Shown piece after piece: positions 43,114 to 50,568 of a stretch of 64,000 nucleotides of DNA; positions within the stretch are counted from its first letter, which is position 1, and each line of letters starts with the position of its first letter. The stretch comes from G963665495 sp963677785 (GTDB lineage: Bacteria; Desulfobacterota; Desulfovibrionia; Desulfovibrionales; Desulfovibrionaceae). The stretch covers positions 1,116,001-1,180,000 of the forward strand of contig CAXXDH010000003.1 of the NCBI GenBank assembly GCA_963677785.2. Reading direction: 5' to 3'. A program made the position numbers and the translations under genes. The notes below the pieces were generated by a model that was not told the DNA's origin, searched no databases, and worked only from the letters and a program-made list of their open reading frames with translations.

Positions 43114-43986
43114 ATGGAAATACAGGGTTATTCATCATTCGGCATTGGTTCTTTCACCGGCCTGCTCAATTCGGAGAGCAATCAGGGTGTGAGTCTGAAT
43201 ACGGAAGTCGATTCGGACAATGAGGTCACCAGCGCCTTTGCACAGGATATTGTTTTGCGGCTGCAAAACGCTGCGGAAGAGGACGAAAGCACCTACGGCC
43301 TGTCCGAGACCGATGAGATCCTTTCCAATGCCGGCGGCATCCAGAATCTGCAACTGGATGACCAGGGAACCGAGGCTCAGGAGCTGGGCGATTCGCTCGG
43401 CCGGGCCGTGGACTATATCCGGGAGAACTACGGCGACGAAGCCGCTTCGGCGACCATCGGCCTAGTTTATCAGAGCATCGGCGACGGCGCCATTACCGAG
43501 GATAGCCTGGGAGAAGGACTGGTCAGCGCCATCAAGCTCATTGACAGCAATTTCGGATTTGCGGCCGGAGACCAGGTCATGAGCTATTTCAACAGCGATA
43601 TTAACGACGCCATGAATTCCTACTTTGACAACGGCTTGATGGAAGAATTCTACGCATCCACCTCGACAGGTTCGGATACGGGCTCCAGCTCGCTGCCGCA
43701 GTCCATCAGTACGGCCATCGGACAGATAGCAGAGGAAACGGACGAAGAAACCGCTTCTTCGCTGATGGAGATTCTTACTTCTAATCTGGATGAAAACGGC
43801 AAGAGCGTTGATTCAATGAAAAGCGCACTGGAAGAGGCCCAGGCCTATTTGAATGAAAACTTCGACTCCGAAACAGCCTCCGGCATCGGCGCCGCCCTTT
43901 CGCAAGGCCTGGCTCAGAGCCTGCCCGACGCCCCCATGTTCCAGGCCATGAATCAGCAGGGTGCGCTGCTCGACGTCACTGTCTGA
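43114..43986 (+). CDS. acidic protein of unknown function
   Basis: This protein of 290 residues is unrecognised. It is strongly acidic and rich in Ser, Glu, Asp and Gln, with predicted amphipathic helices (e.g. AQELGDSLGRAVDYIRENYGDE, MKSALEEAQAYLNENFDSET). It has no signal peptide or membrane segment, and almost no cysteine. Two halves share weak internal similarity around the YIRENYGDEAAS and YLNENFDSETAS motifs, suggesting an old duplication. The start is ATG 43114, with GGAG seven bases upstream. Its stop directly abuts the stop of the convergent regulator gene. Function unknown. Confidence 0.65.
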   Translation: MEIQGYSSFGIGSFTGLLNSESNQGVSLNTEVDSDNEVTSAFAQDIVLRLQNAAEEDESTYGLSETDEILSNAGGIQNLQLDDQGTEAQELGDSLGRAVDYIRENYGDEAASATIGLVYQSIGDGAITEDSLGEGLVSAIKLIDSNFGFAAGDQVMSYFNSDINDAMNSYFDNGLMEEFYASTSTGSDTGSSSLPQSISTAIGQIAEETDEETASSLMEILTSNLDENGKSVDSMKSALEEAQAYLNENFDSETASGIGAALSQGLAQSLPDAPMFQAMNQQGALLDVTV

Positions 43987-45141
43987 TCAGGAGGCCGCGG
44001 CCATGGCCCGCATCCGCCGGATAAACGTGTACAGGTGTGGCCCGGGCTGTTCGCGTCCATTGCGGTCCAGACGCAGCAGCACGGCCACGGCGTTCCCTTT
44101 CGGCGTGGTGGAAGACTCCACGTACAACGCGTACCTGATGGGCCTGATGGCCTGGGCTTGTTCCGCAGTCAACGACCAGCCTGTTTGTTGTTTTTGCCAC
44201 TCCAGGCTGAAATGTTGCGGCGCCGGATAGGTTTTTTGCAGTAATGCAATGAAATCATTCAGACAAAAAGCTCCTTCCGAGCGTCCGGCTATTCCCAGGT
44301 ACTCGCCCGCCTCGGAGCGTACCACCAGAGGCGCGCTCAACAGTTCGTCCGGCGGCAGTTCGAGGTGTTCTTTTGCGGCTTGCGCGTTCTTCATTTCAGC
44401 GTCTGGTTCGGAGTCCGTTCTGCTTTCTCCGGCTTCTGCGCCGGCAGAAGGCGACCGGCTTTGAAACACGTATCGGGTAGTGTCGCCGTAACTGTTGCGT
44501 ACGAGTACGCTCTTGTGTTCAGGGTGCAGGGGCAGGGCTTCGCGCAATGCCTCAAGTCCGTGAATAATATCCTGTGCCAGGGTCTGCAATCCGGATTCCG
44601 AATGTTGGAGATGACCGGCCAACTGGGTACTCAGATTTTCCAGTCCGCGCCCAAGTAAATCCTCTCGCGCAAGAAAGAGTGATAGAAAATCAGTGAATGA
44701 TTCCTGAATCTTAAGCAGTCTGAAGTTGGTTTCTTTCTGAGCTTCGGCAAGTGTTGAGCACTTATCGATAAGCTTATTGAGAGCCTCGTGTTGCTGCCGC
44801 AATGCTGCCTCATATTGCGCCGTATTTGGGGGCGTTCCAATTGCGGGAACCGCGGACTGGTCAGTAAGCTCGTCTGTTTTTTTGACAGAAGATTCAGACT
44901 GCCGCAGATGGGGAAATTCAGCCTTGAGCAGCAAAAGAATTTCATTGACGGACAGATCGCGTTCGAAGCACTGACGGATGCGTTTACAAACTTGTGCGGC
45001 CTCTGGAGCGAAACGCAGTGGTTTGCCCCGGCTGTGCACGGGGATAAATCCCGAAAATTTTTTCCGGTAACTTTTGATCGTTGTTTCCGAAACGCCCGTC
45101 ATGGCGGACAAATCTTTGTGGGTCAGGCTTTCGTCACGCAT
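43987..45141 (-). CDS. MerR-like DNA-binding regulator with large C-terminal domain
   Basis: Residues 8-75 form a MerR-type winged helix-turn-helix (THKDLSAMTGVSETTIKSYRKKF, RFAPEAAQVCKRIRQCFERDLSVNEILLLL). A coiled-coil region follows (about 105-190), then a 170-residue domain with no recognised ligand site. The total of 384 residues far exceeds the usual 130-280 of MerR proteins. It may be dimeric, with the coiled coil as linker. AAGGAAG lies just before the ATG. A 13-bp site occurs twice in its upstream region and once inside the gene (see repeat entries), which suggests autoregulation and control of the divergent dehydrogenase. Confidence 0.7.
   Translation of the reverse strand: MRDESLTHKDLSAMTGVSETTIKSYRKKFSGFIPVHSRGKPLRFAPEAAQVCKRIRQCFERDLSVNEILLLLKAEFPHLRQSESSVKKTDELTDQSAVPAIGTPPNTAQYEAALRQQHEALNKLIDKCSTLAEAQKETNFRLLKIQESFTDFLSLFLAREDLLGRGLENLSTQLAGHLQHSESGLQTLAQDIIHGLEALREALPLHPEHKSVLVRNSYGDTTRYVFQSRSPSAGAEAGESRTDSEPDAEMKNAQAAKEHLELPPDELLSAPLVVRSEAGEYLGIAGRSEGAFCLNDFIALLQKTYPAPQHFSLEWQKQQTGWSLTAEQAQAIRPIRYALYVESSTTPKGNAVAVLLRLDRNGREQPGPHLYTFIRRMRAMAAAS
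44759..44771 (+). repeat. 13-bp site CACTTATCGATAA, copy inside regulator gene
   Basis: It is identical to 45179-45191 and one base different from the inverted copy at 45390-45402. The core TTATCGATAA is palindromic, typical of a dimeric DNA-binding protein. Confidence 0.5.
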
Positions 45142-45178
45142 CGACTTCCTTATCTTGTTGGCTGGTTGAGTGTATCGT

Positions 45179-45191
45179 CACTTATCGATAA
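45179..45191 (+). promoter_or_regulatory. candidate operator CACTTATCGATAA upstream of MerR-like gene
   Basis: It lies 38 bases upstream of the regulator start and contains the palindrome TTATCGATAA. Identical to 44759-44771. A role as operator is inferred from position and repetition. Confidence 0.45.
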
Positions 45192-45389
45192 CAATCTTAG
45201 CCAGGAGCGTCAATTGGTTCTTGAAAAGCTGCGTGTTTGCTTGTGGAAAAAAAGAGGTGTCGATCGCCAGTCGGAAGATCTCCTTTGGAATTGAACACGA
45301 CAGGAAGGGGCGGTTTTGTCTCGAACATGGCAGGTGAAAATGCCGATGGGGTCTTGTCCAGAAAAGTCATGGGGTTATTCTATTAAAAG

Positions 45390-45402
45390 TTATTGATAAG
45401 TG
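45390..45402 (-). promoter_or_regulatory. candidate operator, inverted copy (TTATTGATAAGTG)
   Basis: Reverse complement CACTTATCAATAA differs from the other two copies at one position. It lies 190 bases upstream of the dehydrogenase start and about 210 bases from the copy at 45179. Confidence 0.45.
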
Positions 45403-45591
45403 CTGAAAATGAAAAAGCTAAATAAGCTAAAAAAATCATGAGAATAAACTCGAATAACAGGAAGGATGCTGTTGAAATACTCCATTGAGGAAAACAAGAG
45501 ATCGCATGCCTTGTCAATACGGAAAAATTTGTTGTATCCAGAAGTGGTACGGTTTTACCTTCCTGCGTACGGATCATGACGAGGAGCGAGC

Positions 45592-46566
45592 ATGAAAGCC
45601 ATTTTTTTTACCGGGAACGATCTCGCAGTGACCGAACGGTCGATGCCTGCGGTTCCTGCCGGAGAAGCCCTGTTGAAAACCCGCTGTGTGGGTATCTGCA
45701 ATACGGATCTCGAACTGTTCAGCGGCTATTATGGGTTTACTGGGATTGCGGGGCATGAATTCGTGGCGGAAGTTGTTCGCGCGGACGGGCGCCCGGAACT
45801 TGTGGGCAAGCGGGTCGTGGGTGATATCAACTGCGCGTGCCGCGAGTGCGCGTGGTGCTGCAGCGGTCGCCATCGCCATTGCCCGAACCGGACCACTCTG
45901 GGCATTGTGGCCCGTGACGGGGCGTTTGCCGAATATTTCACGCTGCCCATTGTGAATCTGCTCGAAGTGCCCGATACGCTTTCAGATGAAAAAGCCGTGT
46001 TCTGCGAACTGCTTGCCGCCGCTCTGGAGCCCGGACAGCAGGTACGTATCACCAATCAGGATCGTGTTCTGGTGTTGGGCGACGGCAAACTGGGGCTGCT
46101 TATCGCCATGGGTCTGCGTTTTGCCGCACCAGGCATGTTGCTGGCGGGCAAACATGAAGAAAAACTTGCGATAGCCGCCGAACTTGGAATCCGTACTGTC
46201 TTGCTTGATTCCTCCACCGGCTCTCCGGAGCTTGGTTCGAAATCTTTTGATGTCGTCATAGAGGCCACGGGAAAGGAAGACGGCCCGGCCAGAGCTTTGC
46301 AGTACGTACGTCCGGAGGGAACGCTCGTCCTGAAGACAACGTCGCATAAGCCCACTGAAATGGATATAGCCCAGGTGGTGGTGGATGAGATCAATATCAT
46401 CGGCTCGCGTTGCGGTGATATGGATCTGGGGTTGCGCTACCTTGTCAACGACTGGGTGGATCCGGCGCCGTTGATTGAAGCCCGTTATGATTTCGCGGCG
46501 TTTCCCGAAGCCTTTGCCCGTGCGCAAAAGCCGGGGGCGAAAAAAGTGCTCGTGAATTGTATCTGA
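45592..46566 (+). CDS. zinc-dependent medium-chain dehydrogenase
   Basis: This 324-residue MDR enzyme binds catalytic zinc through C36, H55 and E56 (CVGICNTDLEL, GHEFVAE). Structural zinc uses C83, C86, C89 and C97. The Rossmann motif is VLGDGKLGLL, with GDG in place of the usual GxGxxG start. It should oxidise an alcohol or polyol with NAD(P), but the substrate cannot be told; resemblance is to threonine/sorbitol dehydrogenase-like members. GAGGAG lies eight bases before the ATG. Two response-regulator genes follow in the same direction, the first only 19 bases after the stop. Confidence 0.9.
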   Translation: MKAIFFTGNDLAVTERSMPAVPAGEALLKTRCVGICNTDLELFSGYYGFTGIAGHEFVAEVVRADGRPELVGKRVVGDINCACRECAWCCSGRHRHCPNRTTLGIVARDGAFAEYFTLPIVNLLEVPDTLSDEKAVFCELLAAALEPGQQVRITNQDRVLVLGDGKLGLLIAMGLRFAAPGMLLAGKHEEKLAIAAELGIRTVLLDSSTGSPELGSKSFDVVIEATGKEDGPARALQYVRPEGTLVLKTTSHKPTEMDIAQVVVDEINIIGSRCGDMDLGLRYLVNDWVDPAPLIEARYDFAAFPEAFARAQKPGAKKVLVNCI

Positions 46567-46585
46567 CTTCACGACAAAGGAAAAC

Positions 46586-47380
46586 GTGTTGCAGGAACAG
46601 CTGACGTGCAAGGGACGCATTTTGCTGGCCGAAGACGATGAGATCAACTCCGAGCTGTATGGAGTGACTCTCGAACGTGCGGGTTATTGCGTACGCTACG
46701 CGTCCAATGGCGAGAGCGCTTTGGAGGCGCTCGAAGAGGAATCCTTTGATTGCGTGATCATGGACATTGAAATGAACGTGCTCAATGGGTTGGAAGCGAC
46801 TCGCTGCATCAGAAACGGCAAAGTCGGCCAGAGTAATCGTTCCGTGCCTATTATCGGCATGTCGGCTCATGAAGGTGACCTGGTTTCCGAATTCATTTCC
46901 GCCGGGATCAACACGTTTTTACACAAACCTGTGGAACTGGAACTGCTGGAAAACACGGTGGAGGATTTTATCCGCGGCGGACCCCAGGTCCCGGCGGGAG
47001 TCTTCGCCAGAAAGGCTCTGCTCGCAGCAAGCGCCAGACTGGATTACGACGGCGCGTTGAAACGCTTGAAAAACAACAGCAAGCTTCTTGACAAAGTTAC
47101 GGAGCAGGTGCTCGAAGAAGCCGACTCCCAGCTGGAGACCTTGCGGAAAGCGCTGGCAGATATGGATTACGAAGCCGTCGGCGAAGTCTCTCACAGGTAC
47201 GCGGGCTCTCTGGCCAGTATCGGCGCTATGACCGGCTCGTTGATTTGCAGGGAGCTCATGACCCTGGCCAGGCGGGGATTCGTGAGGCACCTGGAAAAAC
47301 TGGTGAACAGGCTTGAACAGGAGCTGAAAGGCGTAAAGCGTATAGTAGAACAGAGAGCTGAGGGGGATGATAGCCATTGA
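46586..47380 (+). CDS. response regulator with C-terminal HPt-like domain
   Basis: This 264-residue protein joins a receiver (residues 10-127: acidic pair D17/D18, phospho-acceptor D60 in CVIMDIEMN, K114 in LHKPV) to an HPt-like helical domain (about 165-255). The HPt histidine is H203 in EVSHRYAGSLASIGA; the usual following Lys of HxxKG is Ala. It may pass phosphate from D60 to H203 or onward to the next receiver. The start is GTG 46586 with AAAGGA just upstream. It follows the dehydrogenase gene by 19 bases and precedes the single-domain receiver gene. Confidence 0.87.
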   Translation: MLQEQLTCKGRILLAEDDEINSELYGVTLERAGYCVRYASNGESALEALEEESFDCVIMDIEMNVLNGLEATRCIRNGKVGQSNRSVPIIGMSAHEGDLVSEFISAGINTFLHKPVELELLENTVEDFIRGGPQVPAGVFARKALLAASARLDYDGALKRLKNNSKLLDKVTEQVLEEADSQLETLRKALADMDYEAVGEVSHRYAGSLASIGAMTGSLICRELMTLARRGFVRHLEKLVNRLEQELKGVKRIVEQRAEGDDSH

Positions 47381-47454
47381 ATTTTTCAGCATTAAAGGCT
47401 ATATAGGTTAAATGGAGACAACTTTTCAATCATTTCAGAAGAAGGCGGTCATAT

Positions 47455-47868
47455 ATGAGGCAACTTCGTATTCTTATCACGGATGATGATGTTACCACCA
47501 GGGCCATCCTTCGGGAGTCGTTGAGCTCCTATGGCTATTGCGAACTCTGCGTCAATGGACAGGAAGCCCTGGACGCTTTCAAAGCCGCATGGGAAGCGCA
47601 AGCTCCCTTTGATCTAATCATCATTGATATGAAAATGCCCGTCATGAATGGTGCTGACGCCCTGGCGCACATCAGGGAATTTGAGGACGAAATGGGGGTA
47701 AAACAAGTCGATGAAACCAAGGCTCTTGTTCTTTCCATCGAAAATGCCCCAGGACGCATCCTGGACGCCTACTTTCGGGGAGGCGCAACCAAATATCTGC
47801 TCAAACCTGTTGACATTAATGAGGTTATTGAATCGCTGGAAGACTTCGGCCTTCTCGAAGGAGAATAG
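47455..47868 (+). CDS. single-domain response regulator (CheY-like)
   Basis: This 137-residue receiver has acidic residues D10-D12, phospho-acceptor D58 in IIIDMKMPVMNG and K117 in LLKPVD. There is no output domain, so it probably works by protein contact, perhaps as partner of the REC-HPt protein encoded 74 bases upstream. The ATG follows a GAAGGCGG site. The helix after beta-3 carries a slightly enlarged loop (EFEDEMGVKQVDETK). Confidence 0.9.
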   Translation: MRQLRILITDDDVTTRAILRESLSSYGYCELCVNGQEALDAFKAAWEAQAPFDLIIIDMKMPVMNGADALAHIREFEDEMGVKQVDETKALVLSIENAPGRILDAYFRGGATKYLLKPVDINEVIESLEDFGLLEGE

Positions 47869-48024
47869 CCGCGGCAAGCAGATCATTTTTTCCGTGAAAA
47901 GACACCAAGGCAAACGGACTGCGTCTGCGTTGCTTTTTTTAAAAAATGCCAAATTAAGACTGGACAAACTTGGAATGTAACAGGTAAAAAGATCTTTTCC
48001 ATAAAATTTAGCAGGAGCTTTGAC

Positions 48025-48138
48025 ATGAGCAGACACAAAAAAATCGAACGCAAGAAAGAACTCGACCGCAGACGCCAGCGCCGCAAAAAAAGAATGAAAG
48101 AGCGCGTTAAGGAAGCCAAAACCGCAGCCAAAGCCTAA
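48025..48138 (+). CDS. 37-residue highly basic protein
   Basis: A short open frame (MSRHKKIERKKELDRRRQRR, then KKRMKERVKEAKTAAKA) has a good AGGAG seven bases before its ATG and a weak GC hairpin with T-tracts just after the stop. More than half the residues are Lys or Arg, so it may bind RNA or DNA as a single helix. No family was recognised. The size, binding site and terminator make it a credible gene. Confidence 0.6.
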   Translation: MSRHKKIERKKELDRRRQRRKKRMKERVKEAKTAAKA

Positions 48139-48170
48139 CAACCGGCCCGGTTTTTTCTTTTTTGCGCGGG
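48139..48170 (+). terminator. weak terminator after the small basic gene
   Basis: AACCGG/CCGGTT with almost no loop is followed by T6CT6. The stem geometry is tight, so it may act only partly. The following 48171-48408 has no recognised feature. Confidence 0.4.
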
Positions 48171-48408
48171 GGAATCTTCCGGCCCGGCCGGTATGGCGGT
48201 CTGTTACGCATGGCGGGCGTATGGCCTGCAGCTGCATTGACTTTCATTCACGCACTCCCTACAGTTTTTTTCATTGACGGAACCGCAAGCTTGGTGAAAT
48301 CGCGTTGTAATCAGTTCGGGCAGACAACGGCGGAAGTTTCCGGCGTTTTACGCCCGTTGCCAGGGGCGGCCTTATCCTGTCGTAAACTCTATCCCAGGTA
48401 ATACGGAC

Positions 48409-50265
48409 ATGATCGATCGCTATACCAGACTGGCCATGGGGAAACTCTGGTCTCTGGAAAACAAGTTCAGGGTCTGGCTGGAGGTGGAACTGGCCGTTTG
48501 CGAGGCCTGGCACCAGCTTGGAATCATTGACGCCGCAGACATGGTTGAAATCCGCGACAAAGCCGATTTCGACCTCGACCGGATCCTCGAAATCGAGGAA
48601 CAGACGCGCCACGACGTCATCGCCTTTCTCACCGCAGTCGAGGAAAAAGTCGGTCCCTCGGCGCGATTCATCCATTTGGGCTGTACCTCCTCGGACATTG
48701 TGGACACGGCCAACGGCGTGCTTCTGGCACGGGCCGGGAAAATTCTCGACGAGGCCTTTCAGCGCCTTCTTCAGGTGCTGGAAAAACTGGCGCACGAGCA
48801 CCAGGGGCGGCTGGTCATGGGCCGTACGCATGGAGTGCACGCCGAACCCACCAGTTTCGGCCTGAAAATCGCCAATTTCTACGCCGAGTTCCAGCGGCAT
48901 TACCGCCAGTTCAAAGAGGCTCTCGACAGTGTCAGCGTGGGTAAAATTTCCGGCGCAGTGGGCACCTATGCCCATCTTGAGCCGGAAGTCGAACGCATTA
49001 CCTGCGACCTGCTGGGCCTGCACAGGGATCCCATTTCCACCCAGATCGTCCAGCGCGACCGCCACGCGCGTTTTTTTACTTCCCTGGCGCTTGCCGCGGG
49101 AGGCGTCGAACGCCTGGCAGTGGAACTGCGCCATATGCAGCGTACGGAAGTGCTCGAAGTCGAGGAAGGATTCCGCAAAGGGCAGAAAGGCTCTTCGGCC
49201 ATGCCCCACAAAAAGAATCCCATCTCCGCGGAGAACCTCACCGGCCTTTGCCGTCTGATCCGGACCAACTCTCTGGCTTCCATGGAAAACATGGCGCTCT
49301 GGCATGAGCGGGACATCAGCCACTCTTCAGTGGAGCGGGTGATTATGCCGGATTCCACCATCCTGCTGGATTATGTCCTGCACCGGCTTGCCAACCTCTT
49401 GGAAGGCTTGCGGATCATCCCGGAAAACATGGAGCGCAACCTCCAGGCTTCCTACGGGTTGTTCTTTTCGCAGCGTATCCTCCTGGGGCTGATCGAGGCC
49501 GGCCTGGGACGCCAGGACGCCTATGTCATGGTCCAGGCCGTGGCCATGCGCAGCTGGGAGGAACGGCGTTCCTTTCAGGAACTTGTGCTGGCCGATCCGC
49601 AGATCACGGCAAGGCTTGCGCCGGAAAAACTCAGCGAGCTGTTCGATACGTCCTATTACCTGCGCTACGAGAAAGATATTTTCGACCGCGTGTTCGCCGA
49701 TTCCGAATCCGTGCTCAAACGCCGTCTGGCAAAATTGCTGTTGGAAAAATCTTACCGTGAAGGGGATTTCACGCTGACGTCCGGCAAAAAGAGCGAGTAT
49801 TATTTTGATTGCAAGCAAACCGCCCTGCACCCGGCCGGCGGCGAACTGCTGGGCAAACTTTTTCTCAAGCTGCTTGAGACCGAAGACGTGGCCGGAGTGG
49901 GCGGCATGACTCTCGGGGCCGATCCCCTGGTCAGCGCCGTCAGCGTCCTGTCGCAGGCCGGACCGCATCCTATGCCCGCGTTCATCATCCGCAAAAAATC
50001 CAAGGGCCACGGAACGAACCAGTTTCTCGAGGGGCTTTCCAATTTTACCCCCGGAGACAGCGTTGCACTGCTGGAAGACGTGGTCACCACGGGCGGCACG
50101 CTGATCACCTCCTGCCAGCGGGTCGAGGAGGCCGGACTCAAGGTCGGCTGCGTGCTTTGCGTACTGGACCGCGAAGAAGGCGGCCGCGAAAATCTGGCCC
50201 AGGCAGGGTATACGCTGCGCTCCATTTTTACGCGCAGAGAACTGCTGGCGGCAGGAAAAAGTTGA
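48409..50265 (+). CDS. purB-pyrE: fused adenylosuccinate lyase-orotate phosphoribosyltransferase
   Basis: The 618 residues form two complete enzymes in one frame. Residues 1-434 are PurB: TSSDIVDTANGVLL, GRTHGVHAEPTSFG and the lyase signature GQKGSSAMPHKKNPISAENLTG, cleaving SAICAR and adenylosuccinate in purine synthesis. Residues 435-618 are PyrE: FTLTSGKKSEYYFD, then the PRPP-binding motif VALLEDVVTTGGTL, making orotidylate in pyrimidine synthesis. The junction (RVFADSESVLKRRLAKLL) shows no stop and no ribosome binding site; a GTG at 49711 could start PyrE alone but lacks one. The two genes are usually separate. One polypeptide would tie purine and pyrimidine enzymes at fixed ratio. The upstream binding site is weak. 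Confidence 0.92.
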   Translation: MIDRYTRLAMGKLWSLENKFRVWLEVELAVCEAWHQLGIIDAADMVEIRDKADFDLDRILEIEEQTRHDVIAFLTAVEEKVGPSARFIHLGCTSSDIVDTANGVLLARAGKILDEAFQRLLQVLEKLAHEHQGRLVMGRTHGVHAEPTSFGLKIANFYAEFQRHYRQFKEALDSVSVGKISGAVGTYAHLEPEVERITCDLLGLHRDPISTQIVQRDRHARFFTSLALAAGGVERLAVELRHMQRTEVLEVEEGFRKGQKGSSAMPHKKNPISAENLTGLCRLIRTNSLASMENMALWHERDISHSSVERVIMPDSTILLDYVLHRLANLLEGLRIIPENMERNLQASYGLFFSQRILLGLIEAGLGRQDAYVMVQAVAMRSWEERRSFQELVLADPQITARLAPEKLSELFDTSYYLRYEKDIFDRVFADSESVLKRRLAKLLLEKSYREGDFTLTSGKKSEYYFDCKQTALHPAGGELLGKLFLKLLETEDVAGVGGMTLGADPLVSAVSVLSQAGPHPMPAFIIRKKSKGHGTNQFLEGLSNFTPGDSVALLEDVVTTGGTLITSCQRVEEAGLKVGCVLCVLDREEGGRENLAQAGYTLRSIFTRRELLAAGKS

Positions 50266-50568
50266 GGCTGGAGTTGCCTGCACGCGTATAGTGCTTATAA
50301 CAGTCTGAAATACTGACTGAAATTATGCTTAAAAAAGGCCGGAGCAGGCGTCTGGCAGGATCTTAATTTTTTTCTAAAAATATGCTAGAAAAGCTTGCAT
50401 GCTTGCTCTGAATACTGCATCTAAACGGTCGTAAGGCAAAGACGGTACAGGAAAGCGGTGGACAAAGTTGCATCGAATTTAGTAGAAATTATAAGTGTCG
50501 AAACGCATTGATGCCCCGGACTTTTGCTGAAAATGGGGGCGCTTCCAGGTTCTTCGGAGTCAAAACGT
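50266..50568. other. intergenic region before the L,D-transpeptidase gene
   Basis: About 300 bp without a recognised gene. A T-rich stretch follows a short GC segment near 50340-50380 and may end the purB-pyrE transcript. No clear promoter was identified. Confidence 0.35.

Larger units (their letters stand above)
45142..45591. other. divergent intergenic region, regulator/dehydrogenase
   Basis: This gap of 450 bp holds two copies of the 13-bp site and no recognisable gene. Promoters for the MerR-like gene and the dehydrogenase are expected here. Confidence 0.45.

Noticed and set aside
46071..46090. Inactive dehydrogenase because the Rossmann motif is GDGKLG
   Set aside because: Zinc ligands are complete, and GDG variants are found in active medium-chain dehydrogenases, so activity is likely.
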